64,000 nt of DNA from Colwellia sp. 75C3 (GTDB lineage: Bacteria; Pseudomonadota; Gammaproteobacteria; Enterobacterales; Alteromonadaceae). Shown piece after piece: positions 18,418-26,773 of this stretch. The stretch is taken from contig NZ_PJAU01000061.1 in NCBI RefSeq assembly GCF_002836255.1, forward strand, positions 248,001 through 312,000. Direction: 5' to 3'. The position numbers and the translations under genes were made by a program. The stretch's first letter is position 1; each line of letters opens with the position of its first letter. The notes below the pieces were generated by a model. That model was given only the letters and a program-made list of their open reading frames with translations, was not told the origin of the DNA and ran no database searches.

Positions 18418-20214
18418 ATGTGTGGAATTATTGGAGCAGTAGCAGAATCAGCAATAAATCCTGTATTAGAAGGTTTGGGTAGACTTGAGTATCGCGGTTA
18501 TGATTCTTCAGGTATTTCAATATTATCAAATAACGAAATTCAAACGATAAAAGCTCAGGGTAAACTTAACAATCTAAAACAACGATTGTCAATGCAACCA
18601 TTAGAGGGGGACTGTTGCATAGGTCATACCCGATGGGCAACACACGGTAAAGCCAATGTCACTAACGCTCATCCTCATCAATGTGGTCAAGTTTCTGTTG
18701 TACACAATGGCATTATTGAAAACTACTTGCAGTTAAAGCAGCAACTAATGCAATGGGGCCATCACTTTAATAGCTCAACGGATAGTGAAGTTATCCCGCA
18801 TTTAATCAATCACTACTTGGCTCAGCAAATGTCGCAGGAAGAAGCCATTGAACAAACGATCAATCAATTAAAAGGCAGCTATGCCCTTGGTGTGTTAATC
18901 AATGGCGCTAGCAAAAACCTCTATGCAATTAAGCAAGGCAGTCCCTTAGTGATATCACAAGGTAATAACGGTGCTTATATGGCTTCAGATGCTATGGCAT
19001 TAGGCCCTGATAGCGGCAAGATTTATTACCCTAAAGATAATGAACTAATAAAGTTAAATACCAATGAAATAAAATTATGTAGTGGTTCACTCAATAAAAA
19101 AATTCATTATATTAATAACAAACACTGCACAAAGGTAATATCAAAAGGAGATCATAGCTCTTTTATGGAAAAAGAAATTTTTGAGCAAGTAGATCTCCTT
19201 AAAAGATTATCAGTTAATAATCACACCGGCGAATATTCAACAATAGATTTCATAAACTTAAATAAGATCACTATTATAGCTTGCGGCACCTCATATTATG
19301 CTGCCTCTGTTGCAAAAACTTGGTTTGAAAAGTACGCCAATATCTTAGTTGAAATAGATATCGCCTCAGAATATCGTTATCGTTCACCTATCATTATCGA
19401 CAATGAGTTGGTTATTTTTGTCTCTCAATCTGGTGAAACCGCAGATACGTTAGCAGCCTTACGTTATGCAAAAAGTAAACAATCTCAAACACTCGCTTTG
19501 GTCAACGTTGCGAACAGTACCATAGCGCGAGAAGCGAATTTCACCTTTGAAATTTTCGCTGGCCCAGAAATTGGGGTTGCTTCAACCAAAGCATTTACCT
19601 GTCAGTTAGCAATATTTTATAAGATGGCTATCGAGGCCGCAAAACAAAGAGCCTTTATCGACGATGTTGAAGTTAAGCAGTTAGCGCTTAACTTTGTGCA
19701 ATTGCCTTATATCATGGAGAAAGTTTTACAACGCTGTACTGATATGAAAAAAATGGCGAGAAAGCTATCTCACTATTCAAATGCGCTATTTCTTGGTCGG
19801 GGTTCACTTACCGCTATCGCACAAGAAGGTGCATTAAAATTGAAAGAAATTAGTTACATTCATGCTGAAGCCTATGCTGCTGGTGAGTTAAAACATGGGC
19901 CTATCGCCTTGCTTGATGAACACATGCCGGTACTGGTTATTGCACCTAAAAATGCGTTAACAGATAAATTACTTTCAAATATTCAAGAGGTACAAGCAAG
20001 AAATGCCCCGCTGCTTATCATTGGTGATAGTAGTATTAGAGAGCAAATCAACTTACAAGAAGATGAGTTCTTTGAACTGCCAGAAATACCAGAATCAATA
20101 CTGCCGATAATCAGTGTTATCCCCATGCAATTACTGGCTTTATATACGGCTCAAATGTTAGGGAAAAATGTTGATCAACCTCGAAATTTAGCTAAATCGG
20201 TTACAGTAGAATGA
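18418..20214 (+). CDS. glmS: Glutamine-fructose-6-phosphate aminotransferase (GlmS-like), cluster copy
   Basis: 598 residues and complete. The class II amidotransferase domain begins MCGIIGAV, so Cys2 becomes the N-terminal nucleophile; LEYRGYDSSGI and GHTRWATHGK bind glutamine. Two SIS domains follow, with the sugar-phosphate site SQSGETADTLAALR and EIGVASTKAFTCQ, and the GlmS C-terminus DQPRNLAKSVTVE. It makes glucosamine-6-phosphate from fructose-6-phosphate and glutamine, the first step to UDP-GlcNAc. Its place inside a polysaccharide cluster suggests a dedicated copy feeding amino-sugar supply; whether a housekeeping copy exists elsewhere cannot be seen. It overlaps the next gene by 4 bases. 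Confidence 0.93.
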   Translation: MCGIIGAVAESAINPVLEGLGRLEYRGYDSSGISILSNNEIQTIKAQGKLNNLKQRLSMQPLEGDCCIGHTRWATHGKANVTNAHPHQCGQVSVVHNGIIENYLQLKQQLMQWGHHFNSSTDSEVIPHLINHYLAQQMSQEEAIEQTINQLKGSYALGVLINGASKNLYAIKQGSPLVISQGNNGAYMASDAMALGPDSGKIYYPKDNELIKLNTNEIKLCSGSLNKKIHYINNKHCTKVISKGDHSSFMEKEIFEQVDLLKRLSVNNHTGEYSTIDFINLNKITIIACGTSYYAASVAKTWFEKYANILVEIDIASEYRYRSPIIIDNELVIFVSQSGETADTLAALRYAKSKQSQTLALVNVANSTIAREANFTFEIFAGPEIGVASTKAFTCQLAIFYKMAIEAAKQRAFIDDVEVKQLALNFVQLPYIMEKVLQRCTDMKKMARKLSHYSNALFLGRGSLTAIAQEGALKLKEISYIHAEAYAAGELKHGPIALLDEHMPVLVIAPKNALTDKLLSNIQEVQARNAPLLIIGDSSIREQINLQEDEFFELPEIPESILPIISVIPMQLLALYTAQMLGKNVDQPRNLAKSVTVE

Positions 20215-20939
20215 ATACCTTTAATGTACATCACGCCAAGCAGTGGGCTAAAACAAGTGATAGCTTTTTAGCCCAGCTGATAAAAACACTATGGTTTAAA
20301 ATTAAAGCCTTAGAGATGCCGAATATCCCTGTTGTATTTAAGCTACTTTATTTAGTTCATGTGGTTTTAAAACAAACGATTTCTGATGTGCTGCGCATTC
20401 TTTATTACACGCCCTTACTTAAATCTAGAATAAAGAATAATCCTAAAGGTTTGTATTTATATGGTGGCTTGCCTGTAGTAATTGGCAGTTTAGATATTAT
20501 TATGGGGGATAAAGTCAGACTAGCTGCGATGACAACAATCAGTGGACGTGCTGTTGGAGATAACATTCCGCAGTTAATTATTGGTGATAATGTTGGCATT
20601 GGTTGGCGTACCTCAATATCTGTGGGTAATACCATTATCCTTGGTAATAATGTACGCATTGCGGGTGATTGTTATTTAGCCGGTTATCCTGGACATCCTA
20701 TTAATGCCAAGTTACGCGCTTTAGGTAAACCAGATGAAAATTCACAAGTCGGTGACATTATTTTGGATGACGACGTTTGGCTAGCTACAGGGGTAAAAGT
20801 AATGCCTGGGGTAACCATTGGTCGTGGCACCATCGTCGCAGCAGGAAGTGTAGTCACCAAAGACTTACCCTGTTTTGTACTCGCTGCTGGCGTACCAGCA
20901 AGGGTTATTAAGTCAATCGAGGAGGATAATCATGACTAA
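20211..20939 (+). CDS. Hexapeptide-repeat (LbetaH) acyltransferase
   Basis: 242 residues. About 80 N-terminal residues are helical and basic. From about residue 85 there is a left-handed beta-helix pattern of hexapeptide repeats (GDKVRL, GDNVGIG, GNNVRIAG, DDDVWLATGVKVMPGVTIGRG, IVAAGSVV) ending with VLAAGVPARVIK, as in the maltose/galactoside/serine acetyltransferase class. A His in the loop GYPGHPIN is a candidate catalytic base. It probably O-acetylates a sugar of the polysaccharide. Start codons overlap on both sides (4 bases with the GlmS-like gene, 8 bases with the next glycosyltransferase). Confidence 0.88.
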   Translation: MNTFNVHHAKQWAKTSDSFLAQLIKTLWFKIKALEMPNIPVVFKLLYLVHVVLKQTISDVLRILYYTPLLKSRIKNNPKGLYLYGGLPVVIGSLDIIMGDKVRLAAMTTISGRAVGDNIPQLIIGDNVGIGWRTSISVGNTIILGNNVRIAGDCYLAGYPGHPINAKLRALGKPDENSQVGDIILDDDVWLATGVKVMPGVTIGRGTIVAAGSVVTKDLPCFVLAAGVPARVIKSIEEDNHD

Positions 20940-22200
20940 CATGAAAAGTAATTCAAAACCTTCAAAGGTGTCACTACCATCAATTAAAAATAGACCTCTC
21001 ATCGTTTTTGGCGAAGACTGGGGAGCGCACCCTAGCTCAACTCAGCATATAGTGAAAGTTCTCGGTCATACAAGACCGGTTATTTGGCTTAATTCAATTG
21101 GACTAAGAAAGCCAAAGCTAACACCACATGACTTCAAACGACTTTTTAACAAAGTTAAGTCTTTCCTTGTTAATCAGTCCACTAACAATGAAAAAGGCCA
21201 TGATGCGGAAGAAGTCACTAATATTGACACCAACAGTCACTTCCTCATCATAAACCCGTTAGTTATGCCATGCGCTGATAGTTGGTTTTCTTTAAAACTG
21301 AGTAAAGTTATTTTAAAATGGCAGCTCAACTTAGCATGTAAAAAACTTGCGATAAAAGATCCTATTATTTGGTCATCTTTACCTACCGCCGTTGATTATT
21401 TAGAACTCTTTGATAATGCCCCTTGCGTTTATTATTGCGGAGATGACTTTAATAGCCTTGCAGGTGTTGATCACCAATTTGTATCAGACAAAGAAGCGTT
21501 GTTAGTTGAAAAATCTAACTATATTTTTACCGCCAGTGAAAAAATGTTAGCTAAATTCCCGCGTGATAAAGCAGTGAATATTCCCCATGGTGTCAATTTT
21601 TCACTCTTTAGTAAGCAGGTAATGCATACACCAGATGATTTACCACAAGGTAAACCTATCGCTGGTTTTTACGGTAGTATTTCGGCTTGGTTAGATCAAA
21701 ATTTATTAGTGAAAACCATTAAAGCATTGCCGCATTGGCATTTTGTTTTTATCGGTAAAGTTGACTGTAATGTGGATAAACTACAACAATTTTCCAATGT
21801 CTATTTTTTAGGGACTAGACCACATAATGACTTACCTAAATACATACAGAACTGGAATGTGGCAATGTTACCCTTTGTAAATAACAAACAAATACAAATG
21901 TGTAACCCGCTAAAATTAAGAGAGTATTTAGCTAGTGGTACGCCGATAGTCACCACAGATTTCAATGCATTAAAGGGCTATCGAAAACACCTGCAAATTG
22001 CTAGTGATGTCACCCCTTTTCATCAGGCGATACTGCTAGCAAATGCCGAAATAACACCCGCTGTTAATTTTGATAAACTTGAAAATATAAGTGACTTACT
22101 CGCCATTACAGACATAAAAACAACAAGAAAATCATCAGTCATTAATGAATCATGGGAAAGTAGAGCAATGGATGTTCAACGCTACTTAATGATGTGTTAA
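20932..22200 (+). CDS. Glycosyltransferase (GT-B, group 1-like)
   Basis: 422 residues from ATG 20932, which has a near-ideal GGAGG at 20921-20925; an in-frame upstream ATG at 20875 lies inside the acyltransferase gene and is rejected. The sequence has FGEDWGAHPSSTQHIVK near the N-terminus, a central IPHGVNFSLF, then GFYGSISAWLDQNLLVKTI and the donor region NPLKLREYLASGTPIVTTD. This resembles GT-B enzymes of the TuaH/GT4-like group found in EPS clusters. It is the last gene of the cluster on this strand. Confidence 0.85.
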   Translation: MTNMKSNSKPSKVSLPSIKNRPLIVFGEDWGAHPSSTQHIVKVLGHTRPVIWLNSIGLRKPKLTPHDFKRLFNKVKSFLVNQSTNNEKGHDAEEVTNIDTNSHFLIINPLVMPCADSWFSLKLSKVILKWQLNLACKKLAIKDPIIWSSLPTAVDYLELFDNAPCVYYCGDDFNSLAGVDHQFVSDKEALLVEKSNYIFTASEKMLAKFPRDKAVNIPHGVNFSLFSKQVMHTPDDLPQGKPIAGFYGSISAWLDQNLLVKTIKALPHWHFVFIGKVDCNVDKLQQFSNVYFLGTRPHNDLPKYIQNWNVAMLPFVNNKQIQMCNPLKLREYLASGTPIVTTDFNALKGYRKHLQIASDVTPFHQAILLANAEITPAVNFDKLENISDLLAITDIKTTRKSSVINESWESRAMDVQRYLMMC

Positions 22201-22266
22201 TAAGCGAAAGCATGTATATCCTTTAACAATCATTAGCCATTTTAGGCGCACTATAATAGTCGTGTA

Positions 22267-23736
22267 CTACCAACTAAGTTTTTTTCGATACAGTGTCGAT
22301 GGACTTACTTCAAGTAATGCCGCTGCTTGAGGAATATTTCCTTGGCAATAATTTATCGCATTTTCAATGGCGGTTTTCTCCGTCAACCATAACGGTATTA
22401 TTTCAGTTTGATTATTGGCGGGTATCGCAGTTGACGTTTTTTCAATGGTGGTATCAGACCGTTTTTCCGACTGAATTGCAGGTCTTGTTACCCTACCCGA
22501 TACCGGTAAAATATTATCAGATAAACCAACCGTGCTCGATAAAGCCTTGATAATCATCTCACTGGTAAGCTTCTCGCCGGTATTTAATATTACCATGCCG
22601 TGAATAATGTTTTCTAGCTGCCTAATGTTGCCTGGCCAATCGTATTGGCAAATAATTTGAAGACAGCCCTTTGAAAATCGGATAAATGATTTATTTTCAA
22701 TCTTACTGTATTTTTTAAGAAAGTAACGGGCAATTAATACAATATCTCCACCGCGATCTCTTAATGGTGGTAAACAAAAGGTAATAACGTTTAGGCGATA
22801 ATAAAGATCCTCTCGAAAATCACCATCTAACACCGCTTGTCTTATCGAATTTGAAGACGCTGAAATAAGTTGCGCATGAAATTTTTCTAATTTATTCGTG
22901 CCCAGCGGGGTAAACTCACGTTCTTGAACGACCCGCAGTAACTTAGCTTGAAGTGTTTTTGATAAGGTCGTTATTTCATCTAAAAATAACATGCCGGATT
23001 TAGCTGCTGCAAATAGTCCTTCCTGCGAAGCAGTAGCCCCAGTAAATGCACCTTTTGTATGGCCAAATAACTGCGACTCCATTAAGTGCTCGGTAAAGTT
23101 AGCGCAGTTAACGGCTATAAAAGGCTGGTCTTGCTGATAACTTTCTTTGTGACATGCTTTAGCCACTAACTCTTTACCGGTACCTGTTTCACCCGTTATA
23201 AAAATAGGCGCATTCGTTGTCGCCGCATGACGAATACTCACAAATAGTTCTTTCATCGCCTCATCAGCTGCGACAATGCCATGAAAATTTATCGGCTCAT
23301 TGATAAAGTCTTTTTCGGCGACTTCCGTACTTTTCAATGGGGTATTATCTAATGCCTTAGTAACAATGAACTTTAACTCTTTATTATTCCACGGCTTGCA
23401 TATAAACCTGTCGACTGTACCTGAATTAAAGGCTTTCGATATTTTGTCAAAATCTTGATGCGCTGACAAAATAATGCGTTGAGATTGCGGCCATAGTGCT
23501 TTAATTTCATGTAAAAAGGCACACCCTTCTATTTCTGGCATCTGTTGGTCAGAGATAACAATTTCGGGTTGGTTGTGTTGACAATAATCCAATGCCGCAA
23601 GCGCAGAACTAAAGCTTTGAATGTTTATAGGTAGTCCACGTAAAACCCTTTCCAAGGCCGTAAGGATCTCTGGTTCATCATCAACCAACACCAGTAGCGG
23701 TAAACATGTATCTTGGGTTTCGTTAGCTATATTCAT
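22267..23736 (-). CDS. Sigma54-dependent response regulator (REC-AAA-Fis)
   Basis: 489 residues from ATG 23736; an in-frame GTG at 23757 adds seven residues. The receiver (about 12-130) has LVLVDDEPEIL and Asp in VISDQQMPEIEG. The AAA+ domain (about 160-390) has Walker A GETGTGKELVAKA, the sigma54-contact loop GAFTGA, Walker B GMLFLDEITT and arginine fingers near FREDLYYRLNVI. The Fis-type helix-turn-helix is at the C-terminus (AINYCQGNIPQAAALLEVSPSTLYRKK). It activates RpoN promoters when phosphorylated. It is divergent from the other receiver protein at 23918 and lies directly after the polysaccharide cluster, so regulation of that cluster is plausible but not shown; no cognate kinase is adjacent. 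Confidence 0.92.
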   Translation of the reverse strand: MNIANETQDTCLPLLVLVDDEPEILTALERVLRGLPINIQSFSSALAALDYCQHNQPEIVISDQQMPEIEGCAFLHEIKALWPQSQRIILSAHQDFDKISKAFNSGTVDRFICKPWNNKELKFIVTKALDNTPLKSTEVAEKDFINEPINFHGIVAADEAMKELFVSIRHAATTNAPIFITGETGTGKELVAKACHKESYQQDQPFIAVNCANFTEHLMESQLFGHTKGAFTGATASQEGLFAAAKSGMLFLDEITTLSKTLQAKLLRVVQEREFTPLGTNKLEKFHAQLISASSNSIRQAVLDGDFREDLYYRLNVITFCLPPLRDRGGDIVLIARYFLKKYSKIENKSFIRFSKGCLQIICQYDWPGNIRQLENIIHGMVILNTGEKLTSEMIIKALSSTVGLSDNILPVSGRVTRPAIQSEKRSDTTIEKTSTAIPANNQTEIIPLWLTEKTAIENAINYCQGNIPQAAALLEVSPSTLYRKKLSW

Positions 23737-23917
23737 ATGAATTACTTGTCTTTGCACTTGGTATGTTTAAGTCTAGGACAATTTTCGCATTTTGCTAAAA
23801 ATCATTTGCAATATAAGAATATTGTTAATAACTAAATAATTTTTAAAGAAAATCTTCTATTCTGGCGTGAAAGTATTATATTAGAGTTATAAATTGGTAA
23901 AACCTAAGGATGACGAA

Positions 23918-25213
23918 ATGAGCAAACCGGCTTTACTGGTTATTGATGATGAAAAGGAAGTTCTAAACGCACTAAATAGAGCCTTAAGAAAAGAATTTGA
24001 ATTATTCCTTTTTTCTGATCCCATTGCTGCGCTTGAATTTTATCGAGATAAGCCAACGCCGTTAGTCTTGTCTGATATGAGAATGCCTACGATGGATGGT
24101 GCGACTTTATTAGGCCATATTAGTGAAATTAACCCTAGCTCGAAGCGATTCTTATTAACTGGCCATGCCGATATAAATCTAACGGTTGCCGCCGTGAATG
24201 AAGGGAAAATTAGTCACTACTTTGCCAAACCATGGGATAACGTAGAGCTTATTGCCGAATTGAAAGATGCTTTTACCGTCTATTTATCTGAATTAAGTAC
24301 CAAGAAATTACTCAGAGTGAATAAAGAAAAAAATGCCAAACTCTCTTTAATCAATAGCTCTATGGAGCTCGAAATTAATAAGAGTAAAAAGAAACTTGAT
24401 TTAATCTCCACAAAAGAAGCAAAAAGCTTTGCCCGTTTAAAGAAAACTTTTAATACCTTTGTTGGCATATATGCCAACAGTATTGCGTTGCATAATGAGG
24501 AATACAGCCAGCACAATTATAGAATTGCCTCACATGCTCGTTACATCGCCGAGTTACAAGGTTGCGATAAATTAACCAGTTATCAAGTATACATCGCTGG
24601 TTTATTATATGAGGCAGGAAAAATAGCATTACCGCAAAAGCTGCTTAGAGGCCCTTATGACCAACTTAATCATCAAGAACAATCACTCTTTGATAGTTTT
24701 TACCAAACAGGTGCTGATTTATTAAGTGATGTCGATGAACTTTCTTTTGTTGTTGAAATAATTAAGCATATCCCTGAGCGCTATGATGGCTCAGGACTAC
24801 CTGAACATTTAAATGCTGACGACATACCTCTTGGCTCTCGTATTCTCGCGCTTGTAACTCATTTTGATAATCTAGTGATCGGTAGACAACAATTAGTGCC
24901 AGTATCAGTAACGGAAGCAAAAGAAAGGTTGGCTAAAATGGCAGGAAGCCGCTTTGACCCTAAGTTGCTATCAATATATCTTGATATGCTATCAGCAGTT
25001 CCTGAGAGCAATGCAGCGAGTAACCTAGAATTTCCAATAGATTTAATGCAATTATGCGAGGGCTTAATATTAACGCAAGACATTGTAAACAGCTCATCAA
25101 GTGTATTGTTAACAAAAGGCACTGTCATTGAGCAAAGTCATATAGATAAGTTAATAGAGATCAGTGGTGAACGGGACGAACAGTTCTCGGTATTTATTCA
25201 AAATCGAGTGTAA
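23918..25213 (+). CDS. Response regulator with degenerate HD-GYP domain
   Basis: 431 residues from ATG 23918 with AAGGATGA just upstream; the in-frame TTG at 23894 is not needed. The receiver domain (3-125) has VIDDEKEVL and Asp in LVLSDMRMPTMDG. A helical linker (about 130-185) is followed by an HD-GYP-like domain. The first His (SQHNYRI) and the late motif are recognisable, but HD of LLHDIGK is replaced by YE (LLYEAGKIALP), GYP is GLP (RYDGSGLP), and the last metal Asp region reads ALVTHFDNL. Metal binding, and so c-di-GMP phosphodiesterase activity, is probably lost. It may act by protein binding. The receiver resembles that of the divergent sigma54 regulator, so one kinase may address both. 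Confidence 0.88.
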   Translation: MSKPALLVIDDEKEVLNALNRALRKEFELFLFSDPIAALEFYRDKPTPLVLSDMRMPTMDGATLLGHISEINPSSKRFLLTGHADINLTVAAVNEGKISHYFAKPWDNVELIAELKDAFTVYLSELSTKKLLRVNKEKNAKLSLINSSMELEINKSKKKLDLISTKEAKSFARLKKTFNTFVGIYANSIALHNEEYSQHNYRIASHARYIAELQGCDKLTSYQVYIAGLLYEAGKIALPQKLLRGPYDQLNHQEQSLFDSFYQTGADLLSDVDELSFVVEIIKHIPERYDGSGLPEHLNADDIPLGSRILALVTHFDNLVIGRQQLVPVSVTEAKERLAKMAGSRFDPKLLSIYLDMLSAVPESNAASNLEFPIDLMQLCEGLILTQDIVNSSSSVLLTKGTVIEQSHIDKLIEISGERDEQFSVFIQNRV

Positions 25214-25215
25214 AC

Positions 25216-25261
25216 CTTACCCGCAGCTTGCTTTATGAATACTGTGCAAGCTGACGGTAAG
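25216..25261. terminator. Long inverted repeat between convergent genes
   Basis: Arms 25216-25231 and 25246-25261 pair at 14 of 16 positions (CTTACC..GCAGCTTGC with its complement) around a 14-base loop. It starts 3 bases after the HD-GYP-like gene and ends 20 bases before the end of the convergent gene. T-runs are lacking on both sides, so it may be a two-way terminator or transcript-protecting stem. Confidence 0.5.
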
Positions 25262-25281
25262 ATACACATTCTTATTCAAAG

Positions 25282-25578
25282 TTATTCAGCGGCTTCTGCT
25301 GCTGCCGCTTTTTTCATATTCGCTTTAATTTCCTTAATATCACAATTATCCAACAACAAAAGTACATCCGCTATAGAGCTACGTAGTTCAGTACTCTCTT
25401 TAAGTGCTTTTTTATTTTGCATATGCGACACCGATTCTCGGTTCATCACGGTATTAAGTAATTTCTTCAATCCCGCTTCATCATCAATATCTAATGGTGT
25501 TAGAGGATTCGGGGCTACTTCATTATAAGCATTATAGATAAGCGTTAACGCTTCTTGAGATTCTTTTAATCTTTCCAT
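25282..25578 (-). CDS. Small hypothetical protein (98 aa, Ala-rich tail)
   Basis: 98 residues, predicted mostly helical, beginning MERLKESQEALTLIYNAYNEV and ending in an Ala/Glu-rich tail (KKAAAAEAAE). Composition and helix pattern look like a real cytoplasmic protein and the frame is closed by the hairpin at 25216-25261. The ribosome site is weak. A + strand frame over the same bases (25235-25528) has low-complexity Ser-rich content and is considered the shadow. No family recognised. Confidence 0.6.
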   Translation of the reverse strand: MERLKESQEALTLIYNAYNEVAPNPLTPLDIDDEAGLKKLLNTVMNRESVSHMQNKKALKESTELRSSIADVLLLLDNCDIKEIKANMKKAAAAEAAE

Positions 25579-25867
25579 ATTTTTATTCTTATTAAATTAA
25601 AGTGTTATTTTAGATTACATCAATAAAAGACTTTGTCTATAAGATATTAAATTATATTGAGATAACAGTAGAAACTGAATACAGTTTGAATCTTCCAAAT
25701 AAAGGGGAAACTGACAATTCATGCCTTAATAAATTTATCTAACTTGACAACACTCTATCATCAGCCAAATATTTGTCTAAATAAGTGTGGGATATTCATT
25801 AGTAGTTATACTCAACAGTAACGTTTAAAAAAAACCTAATATACTTAAATACAAGTTGATTTTTTAT

Positions 25868-26773
25868 ATGAAAAAACAAAACTTTATATTTACTTTTATC
25901 ATTATTTTAATATCCGCTTGTGAGCGACAGCCTACTGAAAAAAACCTGCAATACAGTACCTCACCTACTGAGAGTGAAATAGTAACCTATCGGTTAGCTA
26001 TACATCCCTTACACAACCCCCAGAAGCTGTTCGAATCTTATCAGCCACTCGTTGACTATATTAATCAAGAAATCCCCACTATTTACATAGAACTTGAAGC
26101 ATCTCGAGACTATCCAACCTTTGAAAATAAATTTCGCGCTCGCGAGCCTGATTTGTTATTACCTAATCCATGGCAAACATTGCAAGCAATGGATAATGGT
26201 TACCATGTTATCGCTATGGCTGGAGATGCTAAAGATTTTAAAGGTATATTCATTATTCGAAAGGATAATACACTTAAGAAACCTTCAGAATTGAAGGGAA
26301 AGCGGGTCAGTTATCCTGCTCGTACCGCACTTGCTGCGGCTATTATGCCGCAATTCTTTTTACATAATAATGGTATTGATACCAACAATGATATTGATAA
26401 TATTTATGTTGGGTCGCAAGAATCATCGATAATGAATGTTTATCTAGGTAATGTTACTGTCGGTGCAACTTGGCCACCACCATGGCGGTTATTTCAAAAA
26501 GACCATCCAGAACAAGCTAAGCAGCTCAAAGTAATTTGGCAAACGCCCCCCCTGATCAATAACTCAGTAATGGTACGTGATGATTTTCCTGATGCTATTA
26601 GTAAACAAATACAGCATTTAATTGTTAATTTAACAAAGTCAGCACAAGGTAAGGTCATTCTAACTGGCATGGAAACAGCTCAATTCACTCTGGCTAAAGA
26701 TGAAAGCTATAATGTTGTTCGCAGGTACATAAAACGCTTTGAAAAGAAGGTGCGACTCGTGGAAGGTAATTAA
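25868..26773 (+). CDS. PhnD-like substrate-binding lipoprotein (orphan)
   Basis: 301 residues from ATG 25868; an in-frame TTG at 25856 is not needed. A lipoprotein signal ends LISAC (Cys about residue 17). The mature part matches the phosphate/phosphite/phosphonate-binding (PhnD) branch of type II periplasmic binding proteins: YRLAIHPLHNPQKLFESYQPL at the first strand, DLLLPNPWQTLQAMDNGY, then LKGKRVSYPARTALAAAIMPQ and the second-lobe VGATWPPPWRLF. The stop overlaps the start of the GGDEF/EAL gene by 1 base, and no ABC permease or ATPase is adjacent. This argues that it reports ligand to the neighbouring c-di-GMP enzyme and does not serve in uptake. The ligand is unknown; many PhnD-like orphans do not bind phosphonates. 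Confidence 0.88.
   Translation: MKKQNFIFTFIIILISACERQPTEKNLQYSTSPTESEIVTYRLAIHPLHNPQKLFESYQPLVDYINQEIPTIYIELEASRDYPTFENKFRAREPDLLLPNPWQTLQAMDNGYHVIAMAGDAKDFKGIFIIRKDNTLKKPSELKGKRVSYPARTALAAAIMPQFFLHNNGIDTNNDIDNIYVGSQESSIMNVYLGNVTVGATWPPPWRLFQKDHPEQAKQLKVIWQTPPLINNSVMVRDDFPDAISKQIQHLIVNLTKSAQGKVILTGMETAQFTLAKDESYNVVRRYIKRFEKKVRLVEGN

Noticed and set aside
20875-20931. Upstream start for the last glycosyltransferase
   Set aside because: It lies inside the acyltransferase gene, while ATG 20932 has a near-perfect ribosome site.
23862-23877. TGGCGTG as a sigma54 promoter before the HD-GYP-like gene
   Set aside because: The matching GC element at the required -12 distance is missing.
25235-25528. 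Plus-strand frame of 97 residues
   Set aside because: Ser/Ala low-complexity translation opposite a more protein-like minus-strand frame with hairpin end.
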